Origin: an uncultured Tateyamaria sp.
Lineage (GTDB): Bacteria; Pseudomonadota; Alphaproteobacteria; Rhodobacterales; Rhodobacteraceae
Assembly: GCF_947487805.1 (NCBI RefSeq)
Contig: NZ_CANKXW010000007.1
Coordinates: 151,391-215,390 of the forward strand
Direction of reading: 5' to 3'
Length of the DNA: 64,000 nt
Made by a program: the position numbers and the translations under genes. A model generated the notes under the pieces. It saw only the letters and a program-made list of their open reading frames with translations, was not told the DNA's origin and did not search any database. Position 1 is the first letter of the stretch; each line of letters begins with the position of its first letter. Shown here in pieces: positions 11,701-17,602 of the stretch.

Positions 11701-13184
11701 TCGGAGGAGACGGCATAGATACCGCCGATTTTTCCGGGATCAATACAAACATCTTTGCCAACCTCTCGGCCGGTTTCTGGAACTATAACGGATCCGCGCC
11801 AAGCTACGACTTGGTCGACATCGAGAACGTCGTCACCGGTGTTGGCAGCGATACAATTACCGGATCAAACGCGGACAATAACCTGGTTGCCGGTGGTGGC
11901 AACGACACCATCGATGGACAGGCCGGTAACGACACAATCGACGCCGGTCAGGGCAATGACCGTGTAATGGGACGCGCGGGCAATGACGAGATCCGTGCCG
12001 GTGACGGCGATGACCTCGTGATCGGTGCAAACGGTGACGATACTCTGTTAGGTGGCCTCGGAAACGACCGTCTTATTGGCGCCGGTGGCGGCAATGGGAC
12101 GAACGTGATCAATGCAGACAGCATCGCAGGATCCAATGGCAACGACACCATTTTTGGCTCGGACGGCAATGATACCTTGCTCGGTGGCAACGATGACGAT
12201 CAAATCCGCGGAAACGGCGGCGATGATCTGATCAACGGTGGTGCGGGCATTGACCGGGCAACCTATTTCTTCGCAACGTCCAGTGTCACGGTCAGTCTTG
12301 CCACGGGCACTGCGACGGGTGGTGACGGTTCAGATACGCTTATTTCCATTGAGGATGTCGATGGCTCGAACGGGTTCGGAGACTTCCTGCAAGGGAACGG
12401 AGCGGACAACCGCATAAACGGGCTCAACGGAAATGACACCATCTTTGGCGCCAACGGCAACGATATCGTGATCGGTGATGACGGCAACGACGTCCTTTAT
12501 GGCGCCGGGTCCGAGAATGGTTCCAACGCCATCAACACCGACCGTCTTGATGGCGGCACGGGCCGCGACTTTATTTACGGCTCGGATGGACAAGACACCC
12601 TCATCGGCCGGGATGGGGATGACTTCTTGGTTGGCAATGGTGGCAACGACGTTATCAACGGCGGTGCAGGGACGGACTGGGCCAGCTATCTCTATGCCTC
12701 GAGTGCGATTGTCGCCAACCTGACAGCAGGTCGTACAGCGGGCGCAGATGGCATAGACACCCTGATCCAGGTTGAACGCCTTCAGGGCTCTGCCTTTAAC
12801 GATCAGTTGATCGGCAACGGCATTGCCAACGTGCTTGCGGGATCCGATGGCAATGACGTGCTGGACGGGCGCGCCGGGTCCGACCGCCTGCAGGGTGATC
12901 GCGGCGACGACACGCTGACCGGTGGCACGGGTGCGGATGTGTTTGTCTTCGGCAACAATTTTGGCGACGATGTGATCTCTGACTTTGATACAAGCAATGC
13001 CGAGCGGATTGACCTGAGTGCGAACAATAACCTCAACAGCTTTGCCGACGTTTTGGCCAGTCTGACCGTTTCCGGTGGCTTTGCGCAGATCAATGACGGG
13101 GTGAACAGTATTTTGCTGCAAGGCATCGCGATTGGAGATGTCAGCGTTGGCGGGTTGGTGTCGAACGACGACTTTATCTTCTAA
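2787..13184 (+). CDS. Giant RTX (hemolysin-type calcium-binding) repeat protein, predicted type I secreted
   Basis: This 3465-residue protein starts at an ATG 6 bp behind GGGGGGAG. Residues 1-150 form a non-repeat N-terminal region without a signal peptide. Residues 150-2620 consist of RTX nonapeptides (GGxGxDxLx) interrupted seven times by a beta-rich segment of about 80 residues with the core GDxITDF...DxIxI...GNTxLxIDTDxDG. Residues 2650-2805 contain a linker and a cadherin/Ig-like (dystroglycan-type) domain. More RTX blocks follow, with three ASY/TADF...DTLxxIE segments. The last 75 residues (DVISDFDTSNAERIDL...) resemble the serralysin-type C-terminal secretion region. Composition is very rich in Asp, Gly, Asn and Ser and poor in Lys, and I saw no Cys. 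RTX repeats fold on Ca2+ outside the cell. A role as adhesin or surface-layer/biofilm protein is inferred. No enzymatic domain and no T1SS export genes are visible nearby. Confidence 0.92.
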   Translation: MVAHVIFTGVTRNYFGETHSDQTFLISTSSELSILDANSGYRTSIHGFDLSLAPEGGSLSGTVTSFALSDKDGNTVFSVRDVSWSLAELSSALDDVLDNEGAKGLFDALLEGPATDASSAVAWANQSTPQSDPVRFASENAFPEMTNIVGSGANDILNGTSGDDSIQGLAGDDQLIGLSGADTLAGGADNDLLTGGAGIDLLDGGAGDDTLSGDSGFDVLTGGTGNDIFRDEAADLDGDTITDFTSDDVIRINNSFLFDDSFQVTVSGGNTVLDINTDATPGFDISITLSGLFSGGYFATLGGSTFSDLVYISGASGAGTGGDDVINGSLSADVIAAGAGNDRVIGASGADDISGGAGNDSIYAGSGNDTIDGDSGNDFIVGDAGADDITGGDGVDSIYGGTGSDTIDVGLGTGNFADGGTGADSIVSQTGSDRLHGGSDNDTLVGNAGADSLYGDAGADTLTGDSGNDYLDGGSGNDTLSGGTGSDQLYGGQDDDLLQGEDGGDYLSGDSGNDTLFGGIGADTLQGGSGEDELEGGDDADNLSGGGDDDTLRGQDGDDDLDGGTNDDLLEGGAGADTLSGESGFDTLTGGTGIDLFIDSASGINGDVITDFEVSTNASDGDAITINNARFDDGHLTVSFVGGNTVLDIDTDRDGVNDTQIVLNGVISAQFLTITNGTSTTIKAFPLAGLGSSGAPVRNTIVDTASSNLTNAGTAGLVLGSAGSDTLNAGASTTTIMAGTGNDEVNGGAIGELISGDHGADTLTGNGGNDRIYGGDDGDSISGDAGADSLFGDRGDDTISGGASGDDIFGDDGADSITGDDGNDELYGGSGNDTLEGGTGADSIYGGDDQDSILGGDQNDWLIGGAGNDSIHGGSGADYISGGADDDVLNGDDGNDTLLGSSGDDNILGGLGSDLLEGNSGNDSLTGGDGNDTLAGGSDTDTLTGGAGDDLFLGSRTELDGDIITDFAAGDRIRVQFSSFFSTDVSISNVSGNTEFAIDTNQDLVDDLFFTLQGTYTPGDFQLITASNFTELFLPSLGGGIYVGTSVADIYVGSNLNDSISGLGGNDQLTALAGNDIVNAGDGNDDVFGGLGDDQIDGGAGNDFLRGDEDNDTILGGTGSDTINGDAGNDLVAGGAGTDRIEGGDGNDVLDGDAGNDTVNGGAGFDTITGGLDNDQLSGDDGNDLIHGDAGDDAVYGGNDQDTVYGGDGNDYVVGGSGNDSVFGDAGEDYVSGDSGDDIVDGGDGNDTVLGGSGNDQIAGGADNDSLSGASGADTLQGGAGDDTLEGGSDTDILTGGAGADVFTGSRADLEGDRIEDFSGADDRIQVRFERFTDANISTVEFNGDTLLRIDTDGDGNVDLTLTLAGLGYTGTFIAQSNVSVSGYTDILLVPNTGFGAATANDDLIVGSQAGDLIEGQDGDDDISGGAGDDVLTGGLGNDQMFGGVGNDTLSGGDDADQLTGGIGDDLLNGGDGDDTIWGDAGADTISGGSGADRIEGNAGDDDLAGNSGRDTLDGLDGNDTISGGADNDQLSGDDGDDVVAGDAGVDAVYGGNGNDTLSGGEGDDFVSGGAGNDTATGDAGMDYVSGDGGDDLIDGGAENDTLIGGSGNDTLIGGTGQDSLSGGSDNDSLDAGDEDDSLNGGAGNDTLTGGAGDNLFVGSSTELDGDFLTDFNLGDRIRVNFATFNETNLTVTDNGVDTTLSIDTSGDGNIDTVITLSGLYSETFATISSGGFTEILLVSGSGGVITGTNGADILTGSNGVDIINGLEGNDEIIGLDGNDAISGDEGEDTISAGAGDDVVGGGDDDDTINGGDGADLLGGDAGNDSIRGDLGNDTINGGAGSDRAYGGDGNDSLSGNEDRDTLDGNDGNDTLDGGQGNDQLDGGNDNDSILGGVGDDALYGGLGLDTLEGGDGNDYLAAGSDNDHVDGGEGEDYAAGDSGDDTVDGGLGNDTVLGGSGNDLVTGGEDNDSVQGGSGDDTLVGGTGDDTLDGGSGFDTLTGGTGNDVFRGSASELNGDVITDFSYDDAIALRFGRFTDIDIFTSTTAGGDTLLTIDGNGDGDTTDGSDFTITLTGTFTGTWAAVQIPQQSTTFLYLIAPGAGVSAPTTTLPDFIAGTSAGETIDGGVGEDTLVGLAGDDLLNGGTEDDLLFGGRGNDTLNGDDGADLLTGDEGDDLLNGGFGNDTLNGDEGLDTLFGGFGSDRLYGLENNDVLHGEEGRDTLEGGDGNDTLFGGIEGDNLDGGIGNDSVLGEDGDDALYGGSGEDTLLGGGGNDYLAAGNDSDTVDGGDGNDYASGDSGDDDVRGGAGDDTLLGGAGDDLLRGDADNDQLQGGSGNDTLQGGAGDDTLAGDSGADTLTGGTGNNSFRGSSSELNGDVITDFKVGDRIDVRFATFSDVDVQSVFDGTNTILSIDTNGNGLFTDSSDVTMTLNGAVTGQFFTVSTNSETYVYLSNGPTGTSTVDPDFIVGTNAGDTLDGGVGNDTLVGLDGDDSLQGFTEDDSLYGGRGNDTLDLGDGNDRGVGDVGDDQINGGFGNDSLYGDEGNDILNGDVGSDRLYGGAGNDTLQGGNNRDTLNGDDGDDSLEGGDDIDNLSGGDGNDTVNGGSGNDNLYGDAGSDEVDGGAGNDYMVGSSGNDTLRGGLGDDYIDGGQHTDFAIFDGVSSEYTITQGSSINSASYVEHTGGTTLDGRDTLYRVERLIFADTTIVLFNDAPEVINPIADQTWRQGTSYVLDASMTFTDIDPIVSYTATLSGGAALPAWLNFDAMSQTFTSTPTSVASGWYTVTLTATDSLAASNSDSFNIFVQSNVINGNSSANTINGTALADRIFAFANDDTVYAGAGDDEADGGTGNDEVYGDDGNDTLLGDTGQDTLSGGLGNDVVEGGADDDLVQGDDGNDLLRGDDGNDTLIGGIGSDELLGGAGNDSLQGGADADTLSGGTGNDTLEGGTGVDDLLGDDGDDVLLMHSASQGDNFFGGDGIDTADFSGINTNIFANLSAGFWNYNGSAPSYDLVDIENVVTGVGSDTITGSNADNNLVAGGGNDTIDGQAGNDTIDAGQGNDRVMGRAGNDEIRAGDGDDLVIGANGDDTLLGGLGNDRLIGAGGGNGTNVINADSIAGSNGNDTIFGSDGNDTLLGGNDDDQIRGNGGDDLINGGAGIDRATYFFATSSVTVSLATGTATGGDGSDTLISIEDVDGSNGFGDFLQGNGADNRINGLNGNDTIFGANGNDIVIGDDGNDVLYGAGSENGSNAINTDRLDGGTGRDFIYGSDGQDTLIGRDGDDFLVGNGGNDVINGGAGTDWASYLYASSAIVANLTAGRTAGADGIDTLIQVERLQGSAFNDQLIGNGIANVLAGSDGNDVLDGRAGSDRLQGDRGDDTLTGGTGADVFVFGNNFGDDVISDFDTSNAERIDLSANNNLNSFADVLASLTVSGGFAQINDGVNSILLQGIAIGDVSVGGLVSNDDFIF
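3240..10140 (+). repeat. Seven tandem intragenic modules of about 1.06 kb
   Basis: Inside the RTX gene, the segment beginning with the GDxITDF motif recurs at about 3501, 4602, 5667, 6721, 7782, 8831 and 9906. The spacings are 1101, 1065, 1054, 1061, 1049 and 1075 bp. Each unit is an RTX array followed by one ITDF/IDTD beta segment. The copies are clearly diverged at DNA level but keep period and order, which points to old tandem duplication of a whole module of about 355 residues. Confidence 0.85.
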
Positions 13185-13372
13185 AACCGTCTGCAATGGC
13201 CGCCGTCTTTTCGGTGTTTTGGCAAGGGCGTCCAGGGCGGAGCAACCATTAAGCTCGGGCGCTGTACGGTCCGTTCAGATGTCCTGTGGCGCATGCGGAT
13301 ACTTCACCGCCACGGCATGGGCTTTGCCCATCGTACATGCTTTGCCAAAGGTAGTTTTTGGCGAAAGGAGGA

Positions 13373-14008
13373 CTACAAACGTTCCAAAGTCGTTTCGAGG
13401 TCGCCGTACCCTGTGAACCGACGTTCAAAAGCGAGGCCCAGAGTATCGGCTGCTGCGCGCGCTTTCTCTGTCAGTAGCGGATCATCGGTTTGGGCTTGGT
13501 AGACGAGTTTTTCGTAGTTGCCAAAGTACATGTCACGCAGTTCCGGGTGCCGGTCCAAACCCATCGGTTTCAGGATGAACGCCTCGAATTGCCGAACGAG
13601 AAAGTCGGTCAGGTAGAAGGTGGTGATTTCGCTTTCGCTTTGTTGCGCAAACCGTTCATTTCCCTCGAAAAAGCTGTAACAGTGCGGGCCTGCTACCATC
13701 TGCACGCCCATCTCCTGGCATGCAGTTTGCAGCAATCCGCCCGTGCCGCAATCGGCGTAGACGACAAAGATGTCCTCGTACGCATCGCGGTGTTTGGCCA
13801 CGGCTTCGGTCACGGATGCGGTGATCTTGTCAGGGTAAAGGTGAAGCTTGGCGGGTAGGCAGGTCAGGTCAAGGTGGGTCCAGCCGTTGGCGGCTTTGAG
13901 ATCGAGGATCTCGCGGGCCAGTGCCCCGCAGGCGATCAGGAGAATGCGCCCCTGTGCACCCGTCACGGCAAGGCCGTCTTCGGAGAGGCTGGCGTCAGTC
14001 AGAGCCAT
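13373..14008 (-). CDS. DUF1638 protein linked to corrinoid methyl transfer
   Basis: The 211-residue product has the DUF1638 features: a hydrophobic start RILLIACGALAREI, a glycine-rich VYADCGTGGLL with Cys, and AGPHCYSFFEG with a second Cys. Members of this family sit next to B12-dependent methyltransferases and corrinoid proteins, and they have been tied to methionine synthesis in some roseobacters. The biochemical role is not settled. Here it is the last gene of a minus-strand group: its start overlaps the end of the thioredoxin-like gene by 10 bp, and a corrinoid protein gene lies upstream. The conserved Cys residues could bind a metal or help reactivate cobalamin; that is inference. Confidence 0.8.
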   Translation of the reverse strand: MALTDASLSEDGLAVTGAQGRILLIACGALAREILDLKAANGWTHLDLTCLPAKLHLYPDKITASVTEAVAKHRDAYEDIFVVYADCGTGGLLQTACQEMGVQMVAGPHCYSFFEGNERFAQQSESEITTFYLTDFLVRQFEAFILKPMGLDRHPELRDMYFGNYEKLVYQAQTDDPLLTEKARAAADTLGLAFERRFTGYGDLETTLERL

Positions 14009-14544
14009 TTGATTGAACAGCCCATGCTGGGTGTTTGGCCTTGCGGGCCAGTGCCAGTTTTGGCGATCTGGCGCATCGCCTCCAGCAGTTCCGGTTTGCG
14101 CTCACGCGCGTCACGCATGCCCGCGTCATCCAACCGCCCGCGATATTGCAGGAGGCCGTCGGCGTTGAAACCAAAGAAATCAGGGGTACAGACCGCACCG
14201 AATTTTTTGGCCACCTCTTGGTCTGCATCGACCAGGTAAGGGAATGTAAACCCGTGTCTTTCAGCAAATTCCGGCATGCGATCCGGGGCGTCCGCGGGAT
14301 AGGTGCGATAGTCATTGGAATTGATGGCGAGGACACCGACGCCTGCGTCCATCAACCGCTTGGCATCCTCGGCCAGCCGGTCGGCAATCGCGATCACGTA
14401 AGGACAGTGATTGCAGATGAAGGCCAGCAATACGCCCCGTCCGCCGAGATGATCGTTCAGATCGTGGGGGACACCATAGGCATCGGGGAGCACGAAATGG
14501 TGGTGGACATCACCAAATGTGCATCCCGGCGTTTCAAGCAGCAT
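13999..14544 (-). CDS. Thioredoxin-like / peroxiredoxin-fold protein
   Basis: This 181-residue protein has the AhpC/TSA-type thioredoxin fold. GVLLAFICNHCPYVIAIADR carries a CNHC redox motif followed by the family Pro-Tyr, and VCTPDFFGFNADGLLQYRGR is the cis-Pro region typical of ResA/TlpA-like proteins. There is no signal peptide, so it is probably cytoplasmic. It lies between the corrinoid protein gene (33 bp upstream) and the DUF1638 gene (10-bp overlap), so the three are probably co-transcribed. A redox role in keeping the B12 system reduced is plausible but inferred. Confidence 0.78.
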   Translation of the reverse strand: MLLETPGCTFGDVHHHFVLPDAYGVPHDLNDHLGGRGVLLAFICNHCPYVIAIADRLAEDAKRLMDAGVGVLAINSNDYRTYPADAPDRMPEFAERHGFTFPYLVDADQEVAKKFGAVCTPDFFGFNADGLLQYRGRLDDAGMRDARERKPELLEAMRQIAKTGTGPQGQTPSMGCSIKWL

Positions 14545-14577
14545 GTCGTCCTCCCATCGGGGTAGGCGACAGAGGAG

Positions 14578-15279
14578 TTACCCTGCCGCCATCTGGTTGT
14601 GTTTGCGCGCCATGAATTCCTTGGCGGTTTCCACGGCCACGGCCGCATCGCGGCAATAGGCGTCGGCACCGATGGCCTTCCCGAACTCTTCGTTCAGCGG
14701 CGCACCGCCGACAAGGACGATATAATCATCGCGGATGCCCTGTTCGACCATCGTGTCGATCACGACTTTCATATAGGGCATCGTCGTGGTCAGCAGAGCG
14801 GACATGCCAAGGATGTCGGGCCCTTCGGATTCGATTGCACCGAGGTAGTTTTCAACCGGGTTGTTGATGCCCAGGTCGACCACTTCGAAACCTGCACCTT
14901 CCATCATCATGCCGACGAGGTTCTTGCCGATGTCGTGGATGTCGCCCTTGACGGTGCCGATCACCATCTTGCCCACGCGCGGCGCGCCGGTTTCGGCCAG
15001 CAACGGTTTGAGGATGGCCATGCCGCCCTTCATTGCGTTGGCGGCCAGAAGCACTTCGGGCACGAAGAGGATTCCGTCGCGGAAATCCGCGCCCACGATC
15101 GTCATGCCACCCACGAGCGCCTTGGTCAGGATGTCGTACGGCTCCCACTTGCGTTCCAGCAGGATGTTCACGCCTTCTTCGATCTCTTCCTTGAGACCGT
15201 CGTAAAGGTCGTCGAACATCTGTTGCACCAGCTCTTCGTCGTCGAGCTCGGACAGGATGATTTCATCTTCGTCAGACAT
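14578..15279 (-). CDS. Corrinoid (cobalamin)-binding methyl-carrier protein
   Basis: The 233-residue product has the two-domain layout of MtaC/MtbC-like corrinoid proteins and of the B12 module of MetH: a helical cap (about residues 20-95), then a Rossmann-like domain with DIHDIGKNLVGMM. This contains the DxHxxG motif whose His is the lower cobalt ligand. Further motifs are SALLTTTMPYM and VGGAPLNEEF. I chose the ATG giving MSDEDEI; the longer frame to 15303 adds eight unlikely residues. With the homocysteine methyltransferase at 16549-17565 it probably forms part of a split methionine synthase. A pterin-binding subunit and a RamA-like activator are not in view. Confidence 0.88.
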   Translation of the reverse strand: MSDEDEIILSELDDEELVQQMFDDLYDGLKEEIEEGVNILLERKWEPYDILTKALVGGMTIVGADFRDGILFVPEVLLAANAMKGGMAILKPLLAETGAPRVGKMVIGTVKGDIHDIGKNLVGMMMEGAGFEVVDLGINNPVENYLGAIESEGPDILGMSALLTTTMPYMKVVIDTMVEQGIRDDYIVLVGGAPLNEEFGKAIGADAYCRDAAVAVETAKEFMARKHNQMAAG

Positions 15280-15475
15280 GGGCATTCCTCGTAAATCGGG
15301 CATGACAGCCCGGTGCCTACACTTCGCTTATGGTTCAGAATGTCGCAACCAGACTGTCCGAATTGCGACATGGCCCGCGCCTTGCGCGACGCGGGCCGTC
15401 ACATTTGCTCGGCCATTCGGTCTGTTTTGCCAGCTTTTTCTGGCGTATGTTCTCGGATTGTTCTATTTTCAGATC

Positions 15476-16552
15476 ATGAAACCCGATTTGCAAACGACAT
15501 GCCCCAAGGGGCGTGGGGCGGTGACCAACGCGGTCAGCCGCTATGACAGGCTCAGCCGCCATGCCGAAGCGGATGGCTGGGACATCGAAGAGGACGTGCC
15601 GACCTTGCGTACCGAGGTCAGCATTGAACAGCCGCGCAGCATCATCACGTACAACCGGTCGCCTGATCTGCCTTTTGACAGGTCGATCAACCCGTACAGG
15701 GGCTGCGAACACGGATGCGTCTACTGTTTTGCCCGGCCAAGCCACGCCTATCTGGGACTGTCGCCGGGATTGGACTTCGAAACGCGGCTTGTCGCGCGGC
15801 CCAACGCTCCGAAGCTGCTTCGGACCGAACTGGGGCGCAAGGCCTACAAGGTGGCGCCGCTGGCAATTGGCACCAATACGGATCCCTATCAGCCGATTGA
15901 AAAGACCCACCAGATCATGCGCGCGTGCCTTGAGGTGCTTGAGGCGTGCGGTCATCCGGTCGCCATCGTCACCAAGGGCGCGTTGATCGAGCGGGATGTG
16001 GATATCCTCAGCAGGATGGCGCGCCGTGGCCTGGTGCGGGTAGGCATTTCCGTGACCACGCTGGATGCAGCACTGTCCCGGCGGATGGAGCCGCGCGCGC
16101 CCGGTCCGGCGCGCCGGCTTACGATCATCGAGCGGCTGAGCAAGGCGGGCATCCCGGTCCGCATCATGGCCTCGCCCATGGTGCCCGCGCTCACCGATCC
16201 GGAACTTGAGACTATTCTCGAGGCGGGCAAGGCGGCAGGCGCGCGTACGGCCAGTTGGATCATGTTGCGTCTGCCGCAAGAGGTATCGCCGCTCTGGCGC
16301 GAATGGCTCGAGCTGCACTATCCGGATCGGGCTGGGCGCGTGATGGCGCGCCTGCGCGAAATGCATGGCGGGCGCGACTATGACGCCCGCTGGGGGCGGC
16401 GCATGCGGGGCGAGGGGCCATATGCTGAAATTATCGCGCATCGGTTCAAGGTTGCGATCAAACGATTGGGATTGAAGGAAACGGCGCCTGCGATGCGGAC
16501 GGATCTCTTTCAACCGCCACGCGCGCCGACTGACCAGTTGAGCCTCTTTTAG
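15476..16552 (+). CDS. PA0069-type radical SAM protein (SplB-like)
   Basis: The 358-residue protein has the radical SAM cluster motif CEHGCVYC (CxxxCxxC) at about residues 79-86, preceded by DRSINPYRGCEHGC, which is typical of the PA0069 / SplB-related family. FARPSHAYLGLSPGLDFE follows directly. Such proteins use a 4Fe-4S cluster and S-adenosylmethionine; the substrate of this family is unknown. I used the ATG at 15476, because the longer frame back to 15257 would overlap the corrinoid gene and looks non-coding. It runs opposite to its neighbours and its stop overlaps the stop of the next gene by 4 bp. Confidence 0.85.
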   Translation: MKPDLQTTCPKGRGAVTNAVSRYDRLSRHAEADGWDIEEDVPTLRTEVSIEQPRSIITYNRSPDLPFDRSINPYRGCEHGCVYCFARPSHAYLGLSPGLDFETRLVARPNAPKLLRTELGRKAYKVAPLAIGTNTDPYQPIEKTHQIMRACLEVLEACGHPVAIVTKGALIERDVDILSRMARRGLVRVGISVTTLDAALSRRMEPRAPGPARRLTIIERLSKAGIPVRIMASPMVPALTDPELETILEAGKAAGARTASWIMLRLPQEVSPLWREWLELHYPDRAGRVMARLREMHGGRDYDARWGRRMRGEGPYAEIIAHRFKVAIKRLGLKETAPAMRTDLFQPPRAPTDQLSLF

Positions 16553-17565
16553 GCGGCGCGTCGGCCGCCACGGCGTTTGCGCGCTGGCGGCATGTCGTCT
16601 CCGGTGCCGTCATGGGCCGATGAAAATGGACCAAGCGCGTCCACAATCGCGTCCAGTGTCGGCGCGGCACCCGTTGGCCGCGTATCCAGCGCGGCGCGCA
16701 TGGCGCGCAGGTGGTCTGGCGTCGTGCCACAGCACCCACCGATGATCGACGCCCCGCAGTCCCGTGCCAGCACGGCGTAGTCTGCCATCAGGTCCGGTGT
16801 GCCGTCATAGTGGATGTGGCCGTCGTGGTATTTCGGAATGCCTGCATTGCCTTTGGCGATCAGCGGCTTGTCCGACCCGGCGGCCGCAAAACCCAAAACC
16901 GTGCGCAACAGATCCGACGCGCCGGTGCCGCAATTGGCCCCAAAGGCCAGAGGGCCATCGGGCAGGGCATCGACCATTTTGGCCATGTCCGTGCTGGTCA
17001 CACCCATCATTGTGCGCCCGGCGGTGTCGAAACTCATGGTGCCGACCCAAGGCAGGCCCGCCAATGCGAACCCTTCGGCAGCAGCGGCAAATTCTTCGGG
17101 TGCAGAGATCGTCTCGAGCCATCCGATATCGGCGCCACCAGCCTTGAGGCCTGCCGCCGTTTCGTGAAACATCTCGACGGCATCGGCATGGGTCAGCGCG
17201 CCGACGGGTTCCATGATCTCACCGGTCGGGCCGACCGATCCGGCCACCACAACGGTACGTCCGGCGCGATCTGCAACCTCGCGTCCCAGTTCCGCGGCAA
17301 TTTTCGACAACTCAAAGGCGCGGTGTCCGGCATCGTGCAGTTTCAACCGCGATGCGTTTGCCCCGAACGAGTTGGTCAAGAAGATGTCGCTGCCCGCATC
17401 CACCGCCCCCTTGTAGAGTGCGGTGATGTTCTGTGGCTCGCTCTCGTTCCAGAGTTCCGGTGCGTCGCCTGACATCAGGCCCATGGCAAAGAGGTTGGTA
17501 CCCGTCGCACCGTCGGCCAGCAATGTGCCTTTTTCGCCCAATAGCCGTGTGAATGCATCTGTCAT
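16549..17565 (-). CDS. bmt: Homocysteine S-methyltransferase (Bmt-like; probable homocysteine subunit of split MetH)
   Basis: This 338-residue protein belongs to the homocysteine-binding TIM-barrel family. The zinc-thiolate ligands are visible in FGANCGTG and IIGGCCGTTP, and LLADGATGTNLF is the usual N-terminus. The start at 17565 has AAGGG upstream. Databases often call it betaine-homocysteine methyltransferase. Because a separate corrinoid protein, DUF1638 and thioredoxin-like gene lie next door, and three-part split methionine synthases are known in roseobacters such as Phaeobacter and Dinoroseobacter, I favour a B12-dependent methionine-synthase subunit. The sequence alone does not settle the methyl donor. 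Confidence 0.82.
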   Translation of the reverse strand: MTDAFTRLLGEKGTLLADGATGTNLFAMGLMSGDAPELWNESEPQNITALYKGAVDAGSDIFLTNSFGANASRLKLHDAGHRAFELSKIAAELGREVADRAGRTVVVAGSVGPTGEIMEPVGALTHADAVEMFHETAAGLKAGGADIGWLETISAPEEFAAAAEGFALAGLPWVGTMSFDTAGRTMMGVTSTDMAKMVDALPDGPLAFGANCGTGASDLLRTVLGFAAAGSDKPLIAKGNAGIPKYHDGHIHYDGTPDLMADYAVLARDCGASIIGGCCGTTPDHLRAMRAALDTRPTGAAPTLDAIVDALGPFSSAHDGTGDDMPPARKRRGGRRAA

Positions 17566-17602
17566 GGAAAACCCTTCGCGCGCACGTGATGGATTACGTG
17601 TG

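Noticed and set aside
3240..13000. CRISPR-like or satellite repeats
   Set aside because: The short repeats are in frame, 27-bp based and degenerate, encoding RTX nonapeptides; there are no unique spacers of constant length.
12330..13196. Long minus-strand frames opposite the RTX gene (for example 12330-13196 and 7791-8702)
   Set aside because: They are mirror images of the GGxGxD codon pattern, rich in Val/Ile/Ala repeats without domains or ribosome sites, and are explained by the composition of the RTX gene.
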